Shown: positions 37,479 to 46,461, numbered from the stretch's first letter. The stretch: DNA of 64,000 nucleotides from Bacillus mycoides (GCF_001757995.1 NZ_LXLV01000045.1:1-64000); one strand, 5' to 3'. Notes: generated by a model not told the origin, from the letters alone. Numbers and translations: made by a program.

Positions 37479-39197
37479 ATGAATAAATTTAATATTTCCA
37501 ATAAAGGATCTATTCAAACGAATTTGAAAGGAAAAGATCTTCTTGCTCAACCTTTCTTAAATAAAGGATTAGCATTTACAAAACAAGAACGTAAAGATCT
37601 TAGCTTAGAAGGGATATTACCTCCAACAGTTTTAACGTTAAAAGAACAAGTTAAACGTGCTTATCGACAATTTAAAGAACAGCCTAATAACTTACGGAAA
37701 AATGTTTGGTTAAACGATTTATCTAATCGCAATACCGTATTATTCTATCGATTACTAACAGATCATCTTAGTGAAATGTTACCTATCATTTACACTCCGA
37801 CTGTTGGACAAGCCATTCAAGAGTATAGTCATGAATATCATCGTCCAGACGGTGTTTATCTTTCTATTAATGATTTAGATGGTATTGATAGAGCATTTGC
37901 AAATAGTGGAGTTAAGGCAGAGGATATTGATTTAATTGTAGCTACAGACTCTGAAAGTATTCTGGGCATTGGAGATTGGGGAGCAAACGGAATTAATATT
38001 TCTGTTGGTAAATTGGCCGTTTACACAGCAGCTGCTGGTATTGATCCCAGCCGTGTGTTACCTGTTGTATTAGATGTAGGGACAAACAACGAAGAGTTGT
38101 TACAAGATCCTGTTTATATTGGAAATCGACATGAACGTGTTCGAGGCGAAAGATATGACAAATTTATTGATGCCTATGTTGAAAAAGCATTAGAAATGTT
38201 CCCAAATGCTTTATTACATTGGGAAGACTTCGGGAATGTCAATGCTCGCAACATTATTGAGAAATACGGAGATAAGATTTTAACATTTAATGATGACATT
38301 GAAGGTACTGGAGCTATTACATTAGCAGCTATCCTTTCTGCTGTTCAAGTTACTGACGTTCCTTTACGAGAGCATCGAGTAGTGGTATTTGGACCAGGGG
38401 CCGCAGGGATTGGTAATGCTGATCAAATTCATAATGCGATGGTGTTTGATGGTCTTTCGACAGAAGGAGCATATAGTAGATTTTGGGCTGTTGATTATCG
38501 AGGACTTTTAACAGACGATATGGATGGTATTTTAAACTTCCAAAAACCTTACTTACAAAAATCGGAAGAAGTAAAAGATTGGGCTCGTGATGAGTCCGGT
38601 AAAATAACTCTTCTGGAAGTGATTAAACAAGTAAAACCTACTATTCTGATTGGAACATCAGGTGTAACGGGAGCCTTCTCAGAAGAAATCGTAAAAGAAA
38701 TGGCCAAACATGTGGAACACCCAGTCATTATGCCAATGTCAAACCCAACGCCATTAGCAGAGGCAACTCCACAAGATTTACTTACTTGGACAGATGGAAA
38801 AGCACTAATTGCAACAGGAAGCCCATTTGATCCCGTTTCTTATAAAGGTACAGTATACGAAATTGGTCAATCTAACAATGCATTTGTATTCCCTGGTTTA
38901 GGACTTGGTTCGATTGTCGTAAAAGCGAAAGTGATTACAAGTGGTATGTTTACTGCTGTTGCAAATGCTGTGACTGATATGACTGATAGTCGTAAAGCTG
39001 GTGCTTCATTACTTCCAAGTACAAAGGACTTGCGTTCTGTTTCTATAGCAGTAGCAATTAAAGTTGCAAACGCAGCTATTCAAGATGGCGTGGCTCAACA
39101 TGTTCCAGAAGATGTTGAACAAGCTGTAAAAGATGCTATGTGGCATCCAACTTATAAATCAATCAAAGCTAGTGAAAATTCGGAGATAACTATGTAG
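37479..39197 (+). CDS. mleA: NAD-dependent malic / malolactic-type enzyme
   Basis: A 572-residue enzyme converting malate to pyruvate (or lactate). Motifs: [116 protein letters not shown] (metal and substrate residues), a Rossmann motif [17 protein letters not shown], and [37 protein letters not shown]. It resembles MleA of B. subtilis closely. The malic versus malolactic reaction cannot be told from sequence. First gene of a two-gene operon with a permease. Confidence 0.92.
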   Translation: MNKFNISNKGSIQTNLKGKDLLAQPFLNKGLAFTKQERKDLSLEGILPPTVLTLKEQVKRAYRQFKEQPNNLRKNVWLNDLSNRNTVLFYRLLTDHLSEMLPIIYTPTVGQAIQEYSHEYHRPDGVYLSINDLDGIDRAFANSGVKAEDIDLIVATDSESILGIGDWGANGINISVGKLAVYTAAAGIDPSRVLPVVLDVGTNNEELLQDPVYIGNRHERVRGERYDKFIDAYVEKALEMFPNALLHWEDFGNVNARNIIEKYGDKILTFNDDIEGTGAITLAAILSAVQVTDVPLREHRVVVFGPGAAGIGNADQIHNAMVFDGLSTEGAYSRFWAVDYRGLLTDDMDGILNFQKPYLQKSEEVKDWARDESGKITLLEVIKQVKPTILIGTSGVTGAFSEEIVKEMAKHVEHPVIMPMSNPTPLAEATPQDLLTWTDGKALIATGSPFDPVSYKGTVYEIGQSNNAFVFPGLGLGSIVVKAKVITSGMFTAVANAVTDMTDSRKAGASLLPSTKDLRSVSIAVAIKVANAAIQDGVAQHVPEDVEQAVKDAMWHPTYKSIKASENSEITM

Positions 39198-39304
39198 TTT
39201 TAAATGAATGCCTATCACCTTGATAAGCATTGGTATTTACTAGAAATTATTCACTTTGAAGTTAAATCTTAATTTAAGGATATACACCTAGATCAAAGTG
39301 AAAT

Positions 39305-40276
39305 ATGGAGGATTTTAAAATGGAAACGAGTCAAATCTTTATTATTCTAACACCTATTTTCTTTACCATCCTATTAGGATATTTAGCTGGATATTTTAAA
39401 AAATTTGATGCGAAGACATCACAAGGATTAAATACATTAGTAACTAAATTTGCATTACCAGCCCATCTGTTTGTGGGGATTACAACAACATCTAAGCAAA
39501 CATTAATTGAAAAATGGCCATTTTTACTTGCCTTAGTTATTGGTATTGTAGGTTTTTATATTATTTTCCTGTTAATCGCTAAATACGTATTTAAGTTTTC
39601 ATTAACAGAAGCATCAATGTTTTCTTTAAACTCAGCCCAACCAACTTTTGCATTTATGGGAACGCCGGTTTTAGGAAGTTTGTTTGGAGCAAGCGTGGCA
39701 GCACTTCCAATTGCCATTACAGGAATCGTTGTGAATGCCATTCTAGATCCATTAGCTACTATTATTGGTGCAGTGGGTCAACGTCAGAATGAAGAGACTG
39801 ACGAGAAAGAAAGTCTTTTGAAAGTAACTGTTAAATCAATTTTACATGGTCTTTCAGAGCCGCTAGCCTGTGTTCCTTTAATTGGGGTTATTCTTGTGCT
39901 ATGCGGGTTCCAATCACCACATTTATTAGCGAAGAGTTTAGAGCAAATTGGTGGCATTACATCGGGTGCAGCATTATTTGCTGTTGGGGTCACAATCGGA
40001 ATTCGTAAAGTTCAATTTAGCCCAACTGCATTTGGGATTGCACTTCTTAAAGTAATCGTTCAACCACTTGCCATGCTTGGAATTGCGCTTGCAATAGGAT
40101 TATCTTCAGGTGACGTAACAAAGTTAGTTTTATTAGTAGCATTCCCAGGATCTGCAGTAGCTGCTATGATTTCGTTGAAATTCGACAGTCTAGCAGGTGA
40201 GACAGCCTCTTCCTTTTTTATTAGTGCGCTTATGTCTCTTGTTACCCTTCCCTTTTTGATTTCTTGGTTGATGTGA
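39305..40276 (+). CDS. AEC-family malate permease (MleP-like)
   Basis: About 318 residues from the ATG at 39320 (TATGGAGGATTTTAAA upstream) or 323 from the in-frame ATG at 39305; the GGAGG at 39306-39310 favours 39320. Ten hydrophobic segments in two halves, as in the auxin efflux carrier family, including ILTPIFFTILLGYLAGYFKKFDAKTSQGLNTLVTKFALPAHLFVGI, SLNSAQPTFAFMGTPVLGSLFG and VAFPGSAVAAMISLKFDSLAGETASSFFISALMSLVTLPFLISWLM. Adjacent to mleA, it most likely imports malate or exchanges it for lactate. Confidence 0.9.
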   Translation: MEDFKMETSQIFIILTPIFFTILLGYLAGYFKKFDAKTSQGLNTLVTKFALPAHLFVGITTTSKQTLIEKWPFLLALVIGIVGFYIIFLLIAKYVFKFSLTEASMFSLNSAQPTFAFMGTPVLGSLFGASVAALPIAITGIVVNAILDPLATIIGAVGQRQNEETDEKESLLKVTVKSILHGLSEPLACVPLIGVILVLCGFQSPHLLAKSLEQIGGITSGAALFAVGVTIGIRKVQFSPTAFGIALLKVIVQPLAMLGIALAIGLSSGDVTKLVLLVAFPGSAVAAMISLKFDSLAGETASSFFISALMSLVTLPFLISWLM

Positions 40277-40371
40277 ATAAGTTACTGTCAATCAATTAAG
40301 ATTGTAAAGAATTGAACTGTACTCTATAAAATGGACAGTTTAATAAAAAGGACCTAAAAAATCAAACACTT

Positions 40372-40412
40372 AAAAGATGGTTTCCGCATTCTACCGGAGC
40401 CATCTTTTTTAG
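40372..40412 (+). terminator. Terminator of the mle operon
   Basis: AAAAGATGGTTTCCG (40372-40386) pairs with CGGAGCCATCTTTT (40395-40408), T run following. The interval 40413-40587 shows no feature. Confidence 0.8.
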
Positions 40413-40587
40413 TGCCTACTGATAACGGTTATAATTATAATCCTAAAACAATCTGAGTAAACGACTGAAAATCATTTTGGTGGATTAAATTAATGTACGT
40501 AATACTATAGAGCGAGATGATATTGTGGGATGAATTTGCTACAAGATAAGTGAAGAAAGGCCTAGGAAAGTTTTTAGATTAAAATAT

Positions 40588-41223
40588 TTAAAAATATTTA
40601 GCAACTTCTTTAGCTCTAATAATAGCTTTTCCCTTAATTTCTTCAGCTTGCTCTGGAAATTTATTATGCCCTTCGACAAATATTCCTTCAAAGAAAGATG
40701 TTCCAAAGAATTCCATCATAACCTCTAAATACCGATGCCCCATCTCCTTACGAGCTTCTGGTCCTTCAGAATAAATATCGCCACGTGCCTGAATGTGCAA
40801 TGCTTTTTTACCTGTTAATAATCCTACCGCCCCTTCTTTTGTATACTTAAATGTTTTTCCTGATACAGCCACAGCGTCAAGATATGTTTTTAAAATGGCT
40901 GGAATAGAGAAATTCCACATTGGAGCGACGAATACATACTTGTCAGCTAATACAAATTGTCCACCTAATTCAGCTAGACGTCCTACTTTTGATATTTCAA
41001 TAGGTGTTAATTCATGTAAAGGAATGCCAGATCTAAGTTTCTTCCATCCATTAAATACATCAGCATCAAGATATGGAATATCCGCTTTGTATAAATCAAG
41101 ATGAACAACTTCATCATAAGGGTTTAATTCTTTATAAGATTTAATAAATTCTTTTCCAACTGCCATACTGTATGATTCGGTATCGTCAAATGGATGCGCT
41201 GTAATATAAAGAAGATTTGCCAT
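40588..41223 (-). CDS. FMN-dependent NADH:azoreductase / quinone reductase 2
   Basis: A 211-residue AzoR-family protein, clearly paralogous to the one at 34.8 kb but diverged: [110 protein letters not shown]. The start is supported by GGAAGGGAC. It lies 150 bp downstream of the HxlR-family gene on the same strand, so the two may be co-transcribed or co-regulated. Confidence 0.92.
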   Translation of the reverse strand: MANLLYITAHPFDDTESYSMAVGKEFIKSYKELNPYDEVVHLDLYKADIPYLDADVFNGWKKLRSGIPLHELTPIEISKVGRLAELGGQFVLADKYVFVAPMWNFSIPAILKTYLDAVAVSGKTFKYTKEGAVGLLTGKKALHIQARGDIYSEGPEARKEMGHRYLEVMMEFFGTSFFEGIFVEGHNKFPEQAEEIKGKAIIRAKEVAKYF

Positions 41224-41373
41224 TTGTCCCTTCCTGCCTTTCTAGAATGAAGTCAGTTATTATTTTAATATGAATTGTCTACTTATTGAATTGATTGACT
41301 ATATTTTTTAGGAAATTGCACTTGGTCTTGTCTTAATATGTGTTTGATTTACGTATTTGAAAGGACTTTTTAT

Positions 41374-41691
41374 TTACTCTTTTATCCAACTTTCAGCCCA
41401 TTGACTAATTGGTCCAAGAATTCTTCCTAACTCTGTTCCTTTTTTTGTTAGTAAATACTCTATTCGCACAGGGCGTTCCGCGGTCACATGTCGTACTACC
41501 ATATCGTTATCCTCAAGTTCTTTCATTCTTTCTGTAAGCATACGTTTACTTAAATCTGGAATCATTGAATGAATTTCACTAAAACGTTTAGGACCACTCA
41601 TTAGTACATAAATAATTAGTCCTGTCCATCTTTTCCCTATTAATTCAAAGCCTTTTTCTATTTTAGGCCCTATGTCTCGTTGTTCATCCAT
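41374..41691 (-). CDS. HxlR-family winged-helix regulator lacking the sensor cysteine
   Basis: A 105-residue regulator: IGPKIEKGFELIGKRWTGLIIYVLMSGPKRFSEIHSMIPDLSKRMLTERMKELEDNDMVVRHVTAERPVRIEYLLTKKGTELGRILGPISQWAESW. This is the HxlR/YodB/HypR fold with the winged helix in the middle. Many family members have Cys just before PK (CPK.EKAF..LGKRW) that senses quinones or disulfide stress; here it reads IGPK and the protein contains no Cys at all. Candidate targets by shared operator are its own promoter and the mle operon. Confidence 0.88.
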   Translation of the reverse strand: MDEQRDIGPKIEKGFELIGKRWTGLIIYVLMSGPKRFSEIHSMIPDLSKRMLTERMKELEDNDMVVRHVTAERPVRIEYLLTKKGTELGRILGPISQWAESWIKE

Positions 41692-41952
41692 TTCTCTTAC
41701 CTCCGTATAGATGATTTATAATCTTTCATTCCCCGTACATTTATTGTAATCACATAAATTATATCAAATAAACACAACAATTCCTTTATTTTAGTAGGAA
41801 TTTATAATTAATTGGATATTTAAAGTAACCTAGATATTTTGGTGATGAAGATTTTTTAAAAAATCTATATTTACATCATGTTATTTCTTTTTAATATGTA
41901 ATTTCATTGAGTTTTTATGTGAGTATATATTTCTTAACGTACAATTATATTA

Positions 41953-41998
41953 AGGGTATTGCGGTTACATAAAGGAAGTCAACTTACTAATGGTTACC
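41953..41998 (-). promoter_or_regulatory. Candidate hxlR promoter with an mle-like operator
   Basis: Minus strand: -35 TTGACT (41977-41982) and a weak -10 TACCCT (41953-41958, 18-bp spacing). CTTACTAATGGTTACC (41983-41998, plus strand) matches the mle operator GTTACTAATAGTAACC at 13 of 16 positions and abuts the -35. It lies about 260 bp before the hxlR start, so there is a long leader or another, nearer promoter. Confidence 0.5.
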
Positions 41999-42329
41999 TT
42001 GTGTAATACCGTTGTTACTTTTTGAATATTCTAGTTATACTGCGTTTATAAAAGAAATTTTATTATATAAGACATAAAAAAAATTCTTTTAGTTTCTATC
42101 CCTTAAATTATTATCCAAAAAATAACATCCTTACAAGAACTCATTAATTAAAACAGAAAATTCAAAACAGAGATTTTGTATAACAAGGATCAATTTTTTT
42201 GATACCTGACACACTTGCATAAAAGCTACGAAGATCTACAGAGTAATACGATTTATAAAAGCGAATAATCATACAAGATTATCACTCCTTTAAAAAACCT
42301 ATTTAAGAAAAACTTACTTGAAAATCCAT

Positions 42330-42419
42330 GTGAAAGGTAAGTATGTCTATTCTTACGACGTTATTTCTGAAAAGGACATTCCGGAGAAAATAAGAAAACA
42401 GGTGGAAAATAGCATATAA
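42330..42419 (+). pseudogene. Short C-terminal remnant, similar to 30120-30218
   Basis: Reads (V/M)KGKYVYSYDVISEKDIPEKIRKQVENSI and stops. The middle part YVYSY.VI.EK.IPEK is shared with the 30.1-kb remnant, and both lie just before a terminator. No upstream coding body is present. The wider 41999-42329 interval shows nothing else I can support. Confidence 0.4.
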
Positions 42420-42421
42420 AT

Positions 42422-42459
42422 GAAAGAGCCTACTCGTATGAGTTGACTCTTTCTCTTTG
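42422..42459 (+). terminator. Terminator after the 42.3-kb remnant
   Basis: AAAGAGCCTACTC...GAGTTGACTCTTT forms an imperfect stem followed by CTCTTTG. It is related in sequence to the terminator at 30229. Confidence 0.6.
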
Positions 42460-42519
42460 AGAATATCCAATACGCTCTACAGCAAAAAACTATGATTAAA
42501 CTAATAAAAAGAATTCAAA

Positions 42520-43032
42520 TTACTCCCAAACAACACTTCGCCTCTCATATTCCATTCTATATTCAACGGCCGCTGCAATTTTGGAGCTTGCGAACCTTTC
42601 TGTAATCCAAAGACCTAAATCAATTCCTGAAGTAACTCCTCTTGCAGTGATACTATCGCCTTGATCCACAATTCTATAAGGACGCAGCTCTCCCCCGTAT
42701 TCACTCATTTCATTCTGCGCCAAATGGTGCATTGTTGCCTTTTTATCATTCAATATACCAGATGCAGCTAATAGCATCCCTCCTGTACAAACTCCAGCAA
42801 CAATTGTTCCTTCATTGTGCATCTCTCTAATCATTTTGGTCAAAGTTCCAATCTCTGCTTGCTTTCGTGCCCCATGTTCAGCTTTATGATTCCAACCACC
42901 ACCAGGTACAATTAACAAATCTGGACGATTATCCATTCGTAAAAAATCATTTAGTTTAACCGTAACTCCAAACGAAGTAGTAACTTCTTGTTTTGATTCA
43001 CTTGAAACTAATTCAACCGTAAATGGAGCCCC
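42520..43032 (-). pseudogene. DJ-1/PfpI family protein, 5'-truncated
   Basis: Open frame GAPFTVELVSSESKQEVTTSFGVTVKLNDFLRMDNRPDLLIVPGGGWNHKAE...GTIVAGVCTGGMLLAASGIL...ITARGVTSGIDLGLWITERF..., with the nucleophile Cys in AGVCTGG. The family normally begins ~45 residues earlier with a beta strand such as KIAFVLFDGMTALDF and a conserved Glu. Here the frame is cut by a stop at 43033-43035 and has no start codon there, so the N-terminus has been lost. An internal ATG at 42936 would give only 138 residues. The 3' end of the APH-fold gene overlaps the junction. Confidence 0.75.
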
Positions 43033-43978
43033 TTACTCTATAAACTTTCAAATGTTCCTCTAAGCGCCTCACATCATCTAACACACTTAGCGTTTTCTTT
43101 ACAAAATTCCAATTCAAACTACCGGATAACCATAATAATGAAGCAAGTCTTTTATAATCATTTGAGGTTACAATATTATGAGCCTTATACCCTTCTAAAA
43201 ATGCACTAGCAACCTTCGAACATACTTCATGAGACTGTATCCCTTCTGTTCGAGAATACCATTTTATTAAAAAGGCTAATCCTTCAATGCGGTCGACATA
43301 ACCGATAGACTCAAAATCGATAATTCCTTTTACTTGTTGAGCCGAGTCCCATAAAACATTTAAAGGATTTAAATCTGTTTGTACGATAAACTGTAAATCA
43401 CTTGTATATGCGCACTCTATATGATATCTAGCAAGATCTATATACTCCCGCAATTCCTTACATGTCCCGTACTTATTTTCTAACATTTTTACAAACTCAA
43501 CATATCCATCCAAATGAGATTTCTTTTGAAAAATCGAGCTTGGAAATGTACTAGAAATATCATGGATCCTTCTTGCTTCCTTTCCGAAGGTTTTTGCAAT
43601 ATTTTCTGTACAATGTGTAATATGTTCTCCTTCCATCCAATTAGACAATACAAATCGGTACTGTTCATCATTCCAAGTGACTAATGTAAATGACTCCCCT
43701 GACCTATTCTTGTTCATTTGCATAAAAAGAATCCCATGCTTGCGTAAATAATACGTATACCGTACTTGCTCTTTCAATTGTTCATTTGATAACGTTCCAA
43801 AAGCTGGATTTATTGTTCGTTTTCTATTAATGAACCGTGCAGAATATCGATTTCCATTTACTATAATTTTATAGTGTAAATCAGTATTCCAGCTATTTTT
43901 ATGTAATTCTTCTTCTACTACTAATGAATGGAGTTCTTTAAAATAGTTCATTAATACATTTTTTATTATGTGTTCCAC
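43013..43978 (-). CDS. APH-fold phosphotransferase with an altered catalytic loop
   Basis: A 321-residue protein of the choline/aminoglycoside kinase fold: YKIIVNGNRYSARFINRKR in the N-lobe, FVLSNWMEGEHITHCTENIAKTFGKEARRIHD, then QFIVQTDLNPLNVLWDSAQQVKGIIDFESIGYVDRIEGLAFLIKWYSR. The usual HGD.HPGN catalytic loop is QTDLNPLN, with His replaced by Gln but the Asp and Asn kept, and IDFE in place of IDFG/D. Activity is therefore uncertain. The C-terminus (YRVRGSIYG) lies on the junction with the truncated PfpI gene and may not be original. It is downstream of the methyltransferase-like gene. Confidence 0.75.
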   Translation of the reverse strand: MEHIIKNVLMNYFKELHSLVVEEELHKNSWNTDLHYKIIVNGNRYSARFINRKRTINPAFGTLSNEQLKEQVRYTYYLRKHGILFMQMNKNRSGESFTLVTWNDEQYRFVLSNWMEGEHITHCTENIAKTFGKEARRIHDISSTFPSSIFQKKSHLDGYVEFVKMLENKYGTCKELREYIDLARYHIECAYTSDLQFIVQTDLNPLNVLWDSAQQVKGIIDFESIGYVDRIEGLAFLIKWYSRTEGIQSHEVCSKVASAFLEGYKAHNIVTSNDYKRLASLLWLSGSLNWNFVKKTLSVLDDVRRLEEHLKVYRVRGSIYG

Positions 43979-43995
43979 TTTATTCTCCTTTCAAA

Positions 43996-44018
43996 CAAAA
44001 AAGCCGCATTTGCGGCTC
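43996..44018 (-). terminator. Terminator of the methyltransferase-like gene
   Basis: AGCCGCA and TGCGGCT form a compact hairpin; on the minus strand it is followed by TTTTTTG. It lies inside the spacer before the APH-fold gene. Confidence 0.8.
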
Positions 44019-44053
44019 ATAAACTTATAAAACTAACTCATGCCGTTAATGCC

Positions 44054-44614
44054 TTACCGTTTAATCGCATCAACAATTAGCGACGGGAAACCAAGTTTAT
44101 CTCCTTTATTTCTAGAATCATATCTTTTTGAACGGAAAATAACACCATCGTTCGCATCCCATTCATTGTAATAAAATTGCCCATTTTCATCACAATATTC
44201 AAGTAAAACTACTTCAAATCCAGCAGTTTCAAACATTTTCGTTAATGTTTTATAATTATGAACGATTTTATGGCTTGCAGCTGGATGGTCTTTCGGGCCA
44301 GGTCCGCCTACTTGAACTATATTTTGATAGGTTTCATCTTGGAAAAATGCATCAGGGACACCGCACCGAATATGACCTGACGGCTTCAAAAATTTATAAC
44401 AAATTCCAGCTGCTTTTACACCTTCCTCAAAAGTAAGATGCTCCCATACATGCTCTGCTAAAATAGCTGAAATAGAATTATGTTCAAATCTTTCTTCCCA
44501 TGTAGTTTCAACTAATAAGTTAAGCTCATCTTCTTGCGTTTGAATCCAACCTGGATTGTTATTAAATGCTCCAGCTCCAACTACTACTTTCATTTCTTCT
44601 TGTTTTATTACCAT
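44054..44614 (-). CDS. Methyltransferase-like protein
   Basis: About 187 residues. The segment ISAILAEHVWEHLTFEEGVKAAGICYKFLKPSGHIRCGVPDAF is the second half of a class I SAM-dependent methyltransferase core (strand 4, helix, strand 5). FETAGFEVVLLEYCDENGQF and NDGVIFRSKRYDSRN follow. The expected N-terminal SAM loop is short, reading MKVVVGAGAFNNNPGWIQTQ, so the cofactor site may be incomplete or atypical. Two adjacent ATGs (44617, 44614) sit 3-6 nt after GAGGTGA, which overlaps the stop of an upstream 35-codon ORF. Confidence 0.7.
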   Translation of the reverse strand: MVIKQEEMKVVVGAGAFNNNPGWIQTQEDELNLLVETTWEERFEHNSISAILAEHVWEHLTFEEGVKAAGICYKFLKPSGHIRCGVPDAFFQDETYQNIVQVGGPGPKDHPAASHKIVHNYKTLTKMFETAGFEVVLLEYCDENGQFYYNEWDANDGVIFRSKRYDSRNKGDKLGFPSLIVDAIKR

Positions 44615-44624
44615 CATTTTCACC

Positions 44625-44732
44625 TCATAAGAATTTCAATTCATTCATCTTTTCTATGTTTACTATAATTTTTCCTTCTTCAACTAAACTGCCAGTTCGT
44701 TCAATAAGAAAGTCAACAAAACTCTTTAACAT
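44625..44732 (-). CDS. Small ORF, 35 aa, coupled to the methyltransferase-like gene
   Basis: MLKSFVDFLIERTGSLVEEGKIIVNIEKMNELKFL. GGAGG lies 7-8 nt before the ATG, a stronger ribosome site than that of the next gene. The stop codon TGA is part of the TGAGGTGA ribosome site of the methyltransferase-like gene, so translation is probably coupled. The peptide is amphipathic and acidic-basic, with no Cys and no signal peptide. It could be a leader peptide or a real small protein. Confidence 0.55.
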   Translation of the reverse strand: MLKSFVDFLIERTGSLVEEGKIIVNIEKMNELKFL

Positions 44733-44813
44733 AAAAAAACCTCCACATGTGGTACGTAAGTATATTAATACGTAATGACTCACTAATTAAGACATTTTCG
44801 AAATGGTGGCACT

Positions 44814-44869
44814 TCATAACCATCCAACTAGCAAAACAACAGACTTTAAGCCGATGGTTATGAAATTCC
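44814..44869 (-). terminator. Probable terminator of the SDR gene
   Basis: TCATAACCATC (44814-44824) pairs with GATGGTTATGA (44853-44863), long loop, close to the SDR stop codon at 44878. Confidence 0.5.
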
Positions 44870-44877
44870 TTCTTTTT

Positions 44878-45642
44878 CTATAAACAAAACCCTCCAGAAA
44901 CATCTAAAATTTGCCCTGTTACCCAGCGACTATCAGAAGAAGCAAGGAACGCTACTGCATCTGCAATATCTTCAACTTGCCCTATTCGCCCGAAAACAGA
45001 TGAATTCGTAGCAAAATTTCGTATTTCCGGATTATCTAGCAATTTCGCATTAATATCTGTCTTCGTATATCCCGGCATAATTGTATTCACTGTTATACCT
45101 CTTTCTCCAAGATGTTTAGCTAGAGGAAGAGTCATCGTATTAAGCGCACCTTTACTTAAACCGTATGCAATTGATCCTGTAAAACCAAGCCGTACTTCGG
45201 CTGATGATATGTTAATAATACGTCCTTGTTCTCGTAGAAGCGGTAATGTTTGCTGAATTAAAAAGAACGGTGCCTTCATATTTACAGCCATAATTTCATC
45301 AAAAACTTCTTCTGTCGTATTTTCAATCGTTCCTTGTGTACCTATCCCTGCATTGTTTACTAAAATATCAATCTCTGATGTATCAACTCTTGTTTGCAGT
45401 TCATTCTCTAATTGCTCTACTAGCTTTTTGACACCATCAATTGAATTAAGCTCAGCTTCAATTAAGAATGCTCTCCCTCCATTAGATTCAATTTCTCTAA
45501 TCGTTTCATCTGCAGCTGTTTTATTTCGGCCATAGTGAACAGCAACTAATGCCCCATCTTTCGCCAATCTCATCGCAATCGCACGGCCGATTCCTCGACT
45601 TGCTCCTGTTACTAACGCTACTTTTCCATCAAGATTCTTCAT
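44878..45642 (-). CDS. Short-chain dehydrogenase/reductase (SDR)
   Basis: About 254 residues from the ATG at 45642 (AGGAAGG 9 nt upstream; an ATG three codons earlier is too close to that site). Classical SDR: cofactor motif TGASRGIGRAIAMRL, NNAGIGTQG, catalytic Ser in NISSAEVRLGFTGS and YGLSK with Tyr and Lys, GYTKTDIN, and the C-terminal QVEDIADAVAFLASSDSRWVTGQILDVSGG. HYGRNKTAAD after strand 2 suggests NADP(H). The substrate is unknown. Divergent from an Lrp-type regulator. Confidence 0.93.
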   Translation of the reverse strand: MKNLDGKVALVTGASRGIGRAIAMRLAKDGALVAVHYGRNKTAADETIREIESNGGRAFLIEAELNSIDGVKKLVEQLENELQTRVDTSEIDILVNNAGIGTQGTIENTTEEVFDEIMAVNMKAPFFLIQQTLPLLREQGRIINISSAEVRLGFTGSIAYGLSKGALNTMTLPLAKHLGERGITVNTIMPGYTKTDINAKLLDNPEIRNFATNSSVFGRIGQVEDIADAVAFLASSDSRWVTGQILDVSGGFCL

Positions 45643-45669
45643 TTTTTCCATCCTTCCTAAATTTCCGTT

Positions 45670-45790
45670 TAATAAAGTGAAACTTTAATCAGGCCTCACC
45701 AATCGGGCGTTTACGGGCAGTTGATCTCCCCACCTAACTTCTTTTCTCCAGCCGACCTTTGAGGTGGGAGTCTTACTGCCCACAAATAGT
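45670..45790. repeat. Dispersed hairpin repeat (bcr-type?) between SDR and Lrp genes
   Basis: A non-coding ~120-bp unit with several nested pairs: GGGCAG (45714) with CTGCCC (about 45777), CCCACCT with AGGTGGG, starting near AAAGTGAAACTTTAATC and ending near AGTGGGATAAATT. Its composition and hairpin structure match the short interspersed repeats of B. cereus-group genomes, as I remember them. It lies in a divergent promoter region. Confidence 0.55.
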
Positions 45791-45931
45791 GGGATAAATT
45801 CTACACTTATATTTTTATTCAAATACCAATAATTTTAAATATAGATTTATAGGTAATTTAGTCAATTAACTTATGTTATTATAGTTATAATTTACTATTT
45901 ACTTTAGAAAACAAAATGAGGAGGCTACACA

Positions 45932-46372
45932 ATGCAAAATGCAGTAAAACTGGATGAAATCGATCATAAAATTATGAACTTACTATATGAAAATGCGAGA
46001 ATTTCTGTTTCAGAAATAGGACGAATTATATCAATGACGCAGCCTGCTGTAAAAGAACGAATTAACAAGCTTGAAGATCAAGGGGTTATAGCGGCTTACC
46101 GAACGAAATTTGAGCCTTCCAAAATTAATAAAAACATTCAAGCATTCATCATGTTTAAAACGAGCCAATGCTCTGATTTTATACAATTTTGTAATGCTGC
46201 TCCTGAAGTAACAGATTTATATCGAATTAGCGGGGAGTTTAATTATATGATGAAGGTCATGAGCGATTCGATGGATTCTCTCGCTGCATTTTTAGATTCT
46301 TTAATGCAATTTGGATTATCGTCTCCTTTAATTGTTTTAAAGAGTGAGTTTGAGGAGAAATTGTCGTTCTGA
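45932..46372 (+). CDS. Lrp/AsnC family regulator
   Basis: A 146-residue regulator. An N-terminal AsnC-type helix-turn-helix (LDEIDHKIMNLLYENARISVSEIGRIISMTQPAVKERINKLEDQGVIAAYRTKFEP) is followed by a RAM ligand-binding domain (IQAFIMFKTSQCSDFIQFCNAAPEVTDLYRISGEFNYMMKVMSDSMDSLAAFLDSL). GAGGAGG lies 8 nt before the ATG. Its ligand is probably an amino acid. The divergent SDR gene is a candidate target. Confidence 0.92.
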   Translation: MQNAVKLDEIDHKIMNLLYENARISVSEIGRIISMTQPAVKERINKLEDQGVIAAYRTKFEPSKINKNIQAFIMFKTSQCSDFIQFCNAAPEVTDLYRISGEFNYMMKVMSDSMDSLAAFLDSLMQFGLSSPLIVLKSEFEEKLSF

Positions 46373-46432
46373 TAAGAGGGTACTAAGGTAGCAATATGAA
46401 GTGTATGTGGAAAAATCCTTTTATAATATAAT

Positions 46433-46461
46433 AAAACCAGCCATAGGCTGGTTCTTTTTTC
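46433..46461 (+). terminator. Terminator of the Lrp-type gene
   Basis: AACCAGCC and GGCTGGTT form a stem with an ATA loop, followed by CTTTTTT. Confidence 0.8.

Noticed and set aside
44625-44732. RiPP precursor next to modifying enzymes
   Set aside because: The 35-residue ORF lacks Cys, a Gly-Gly site or a recognisable leader, and the methyltransferase-like protein has no known RiPP relation; kept only as a small ORF.
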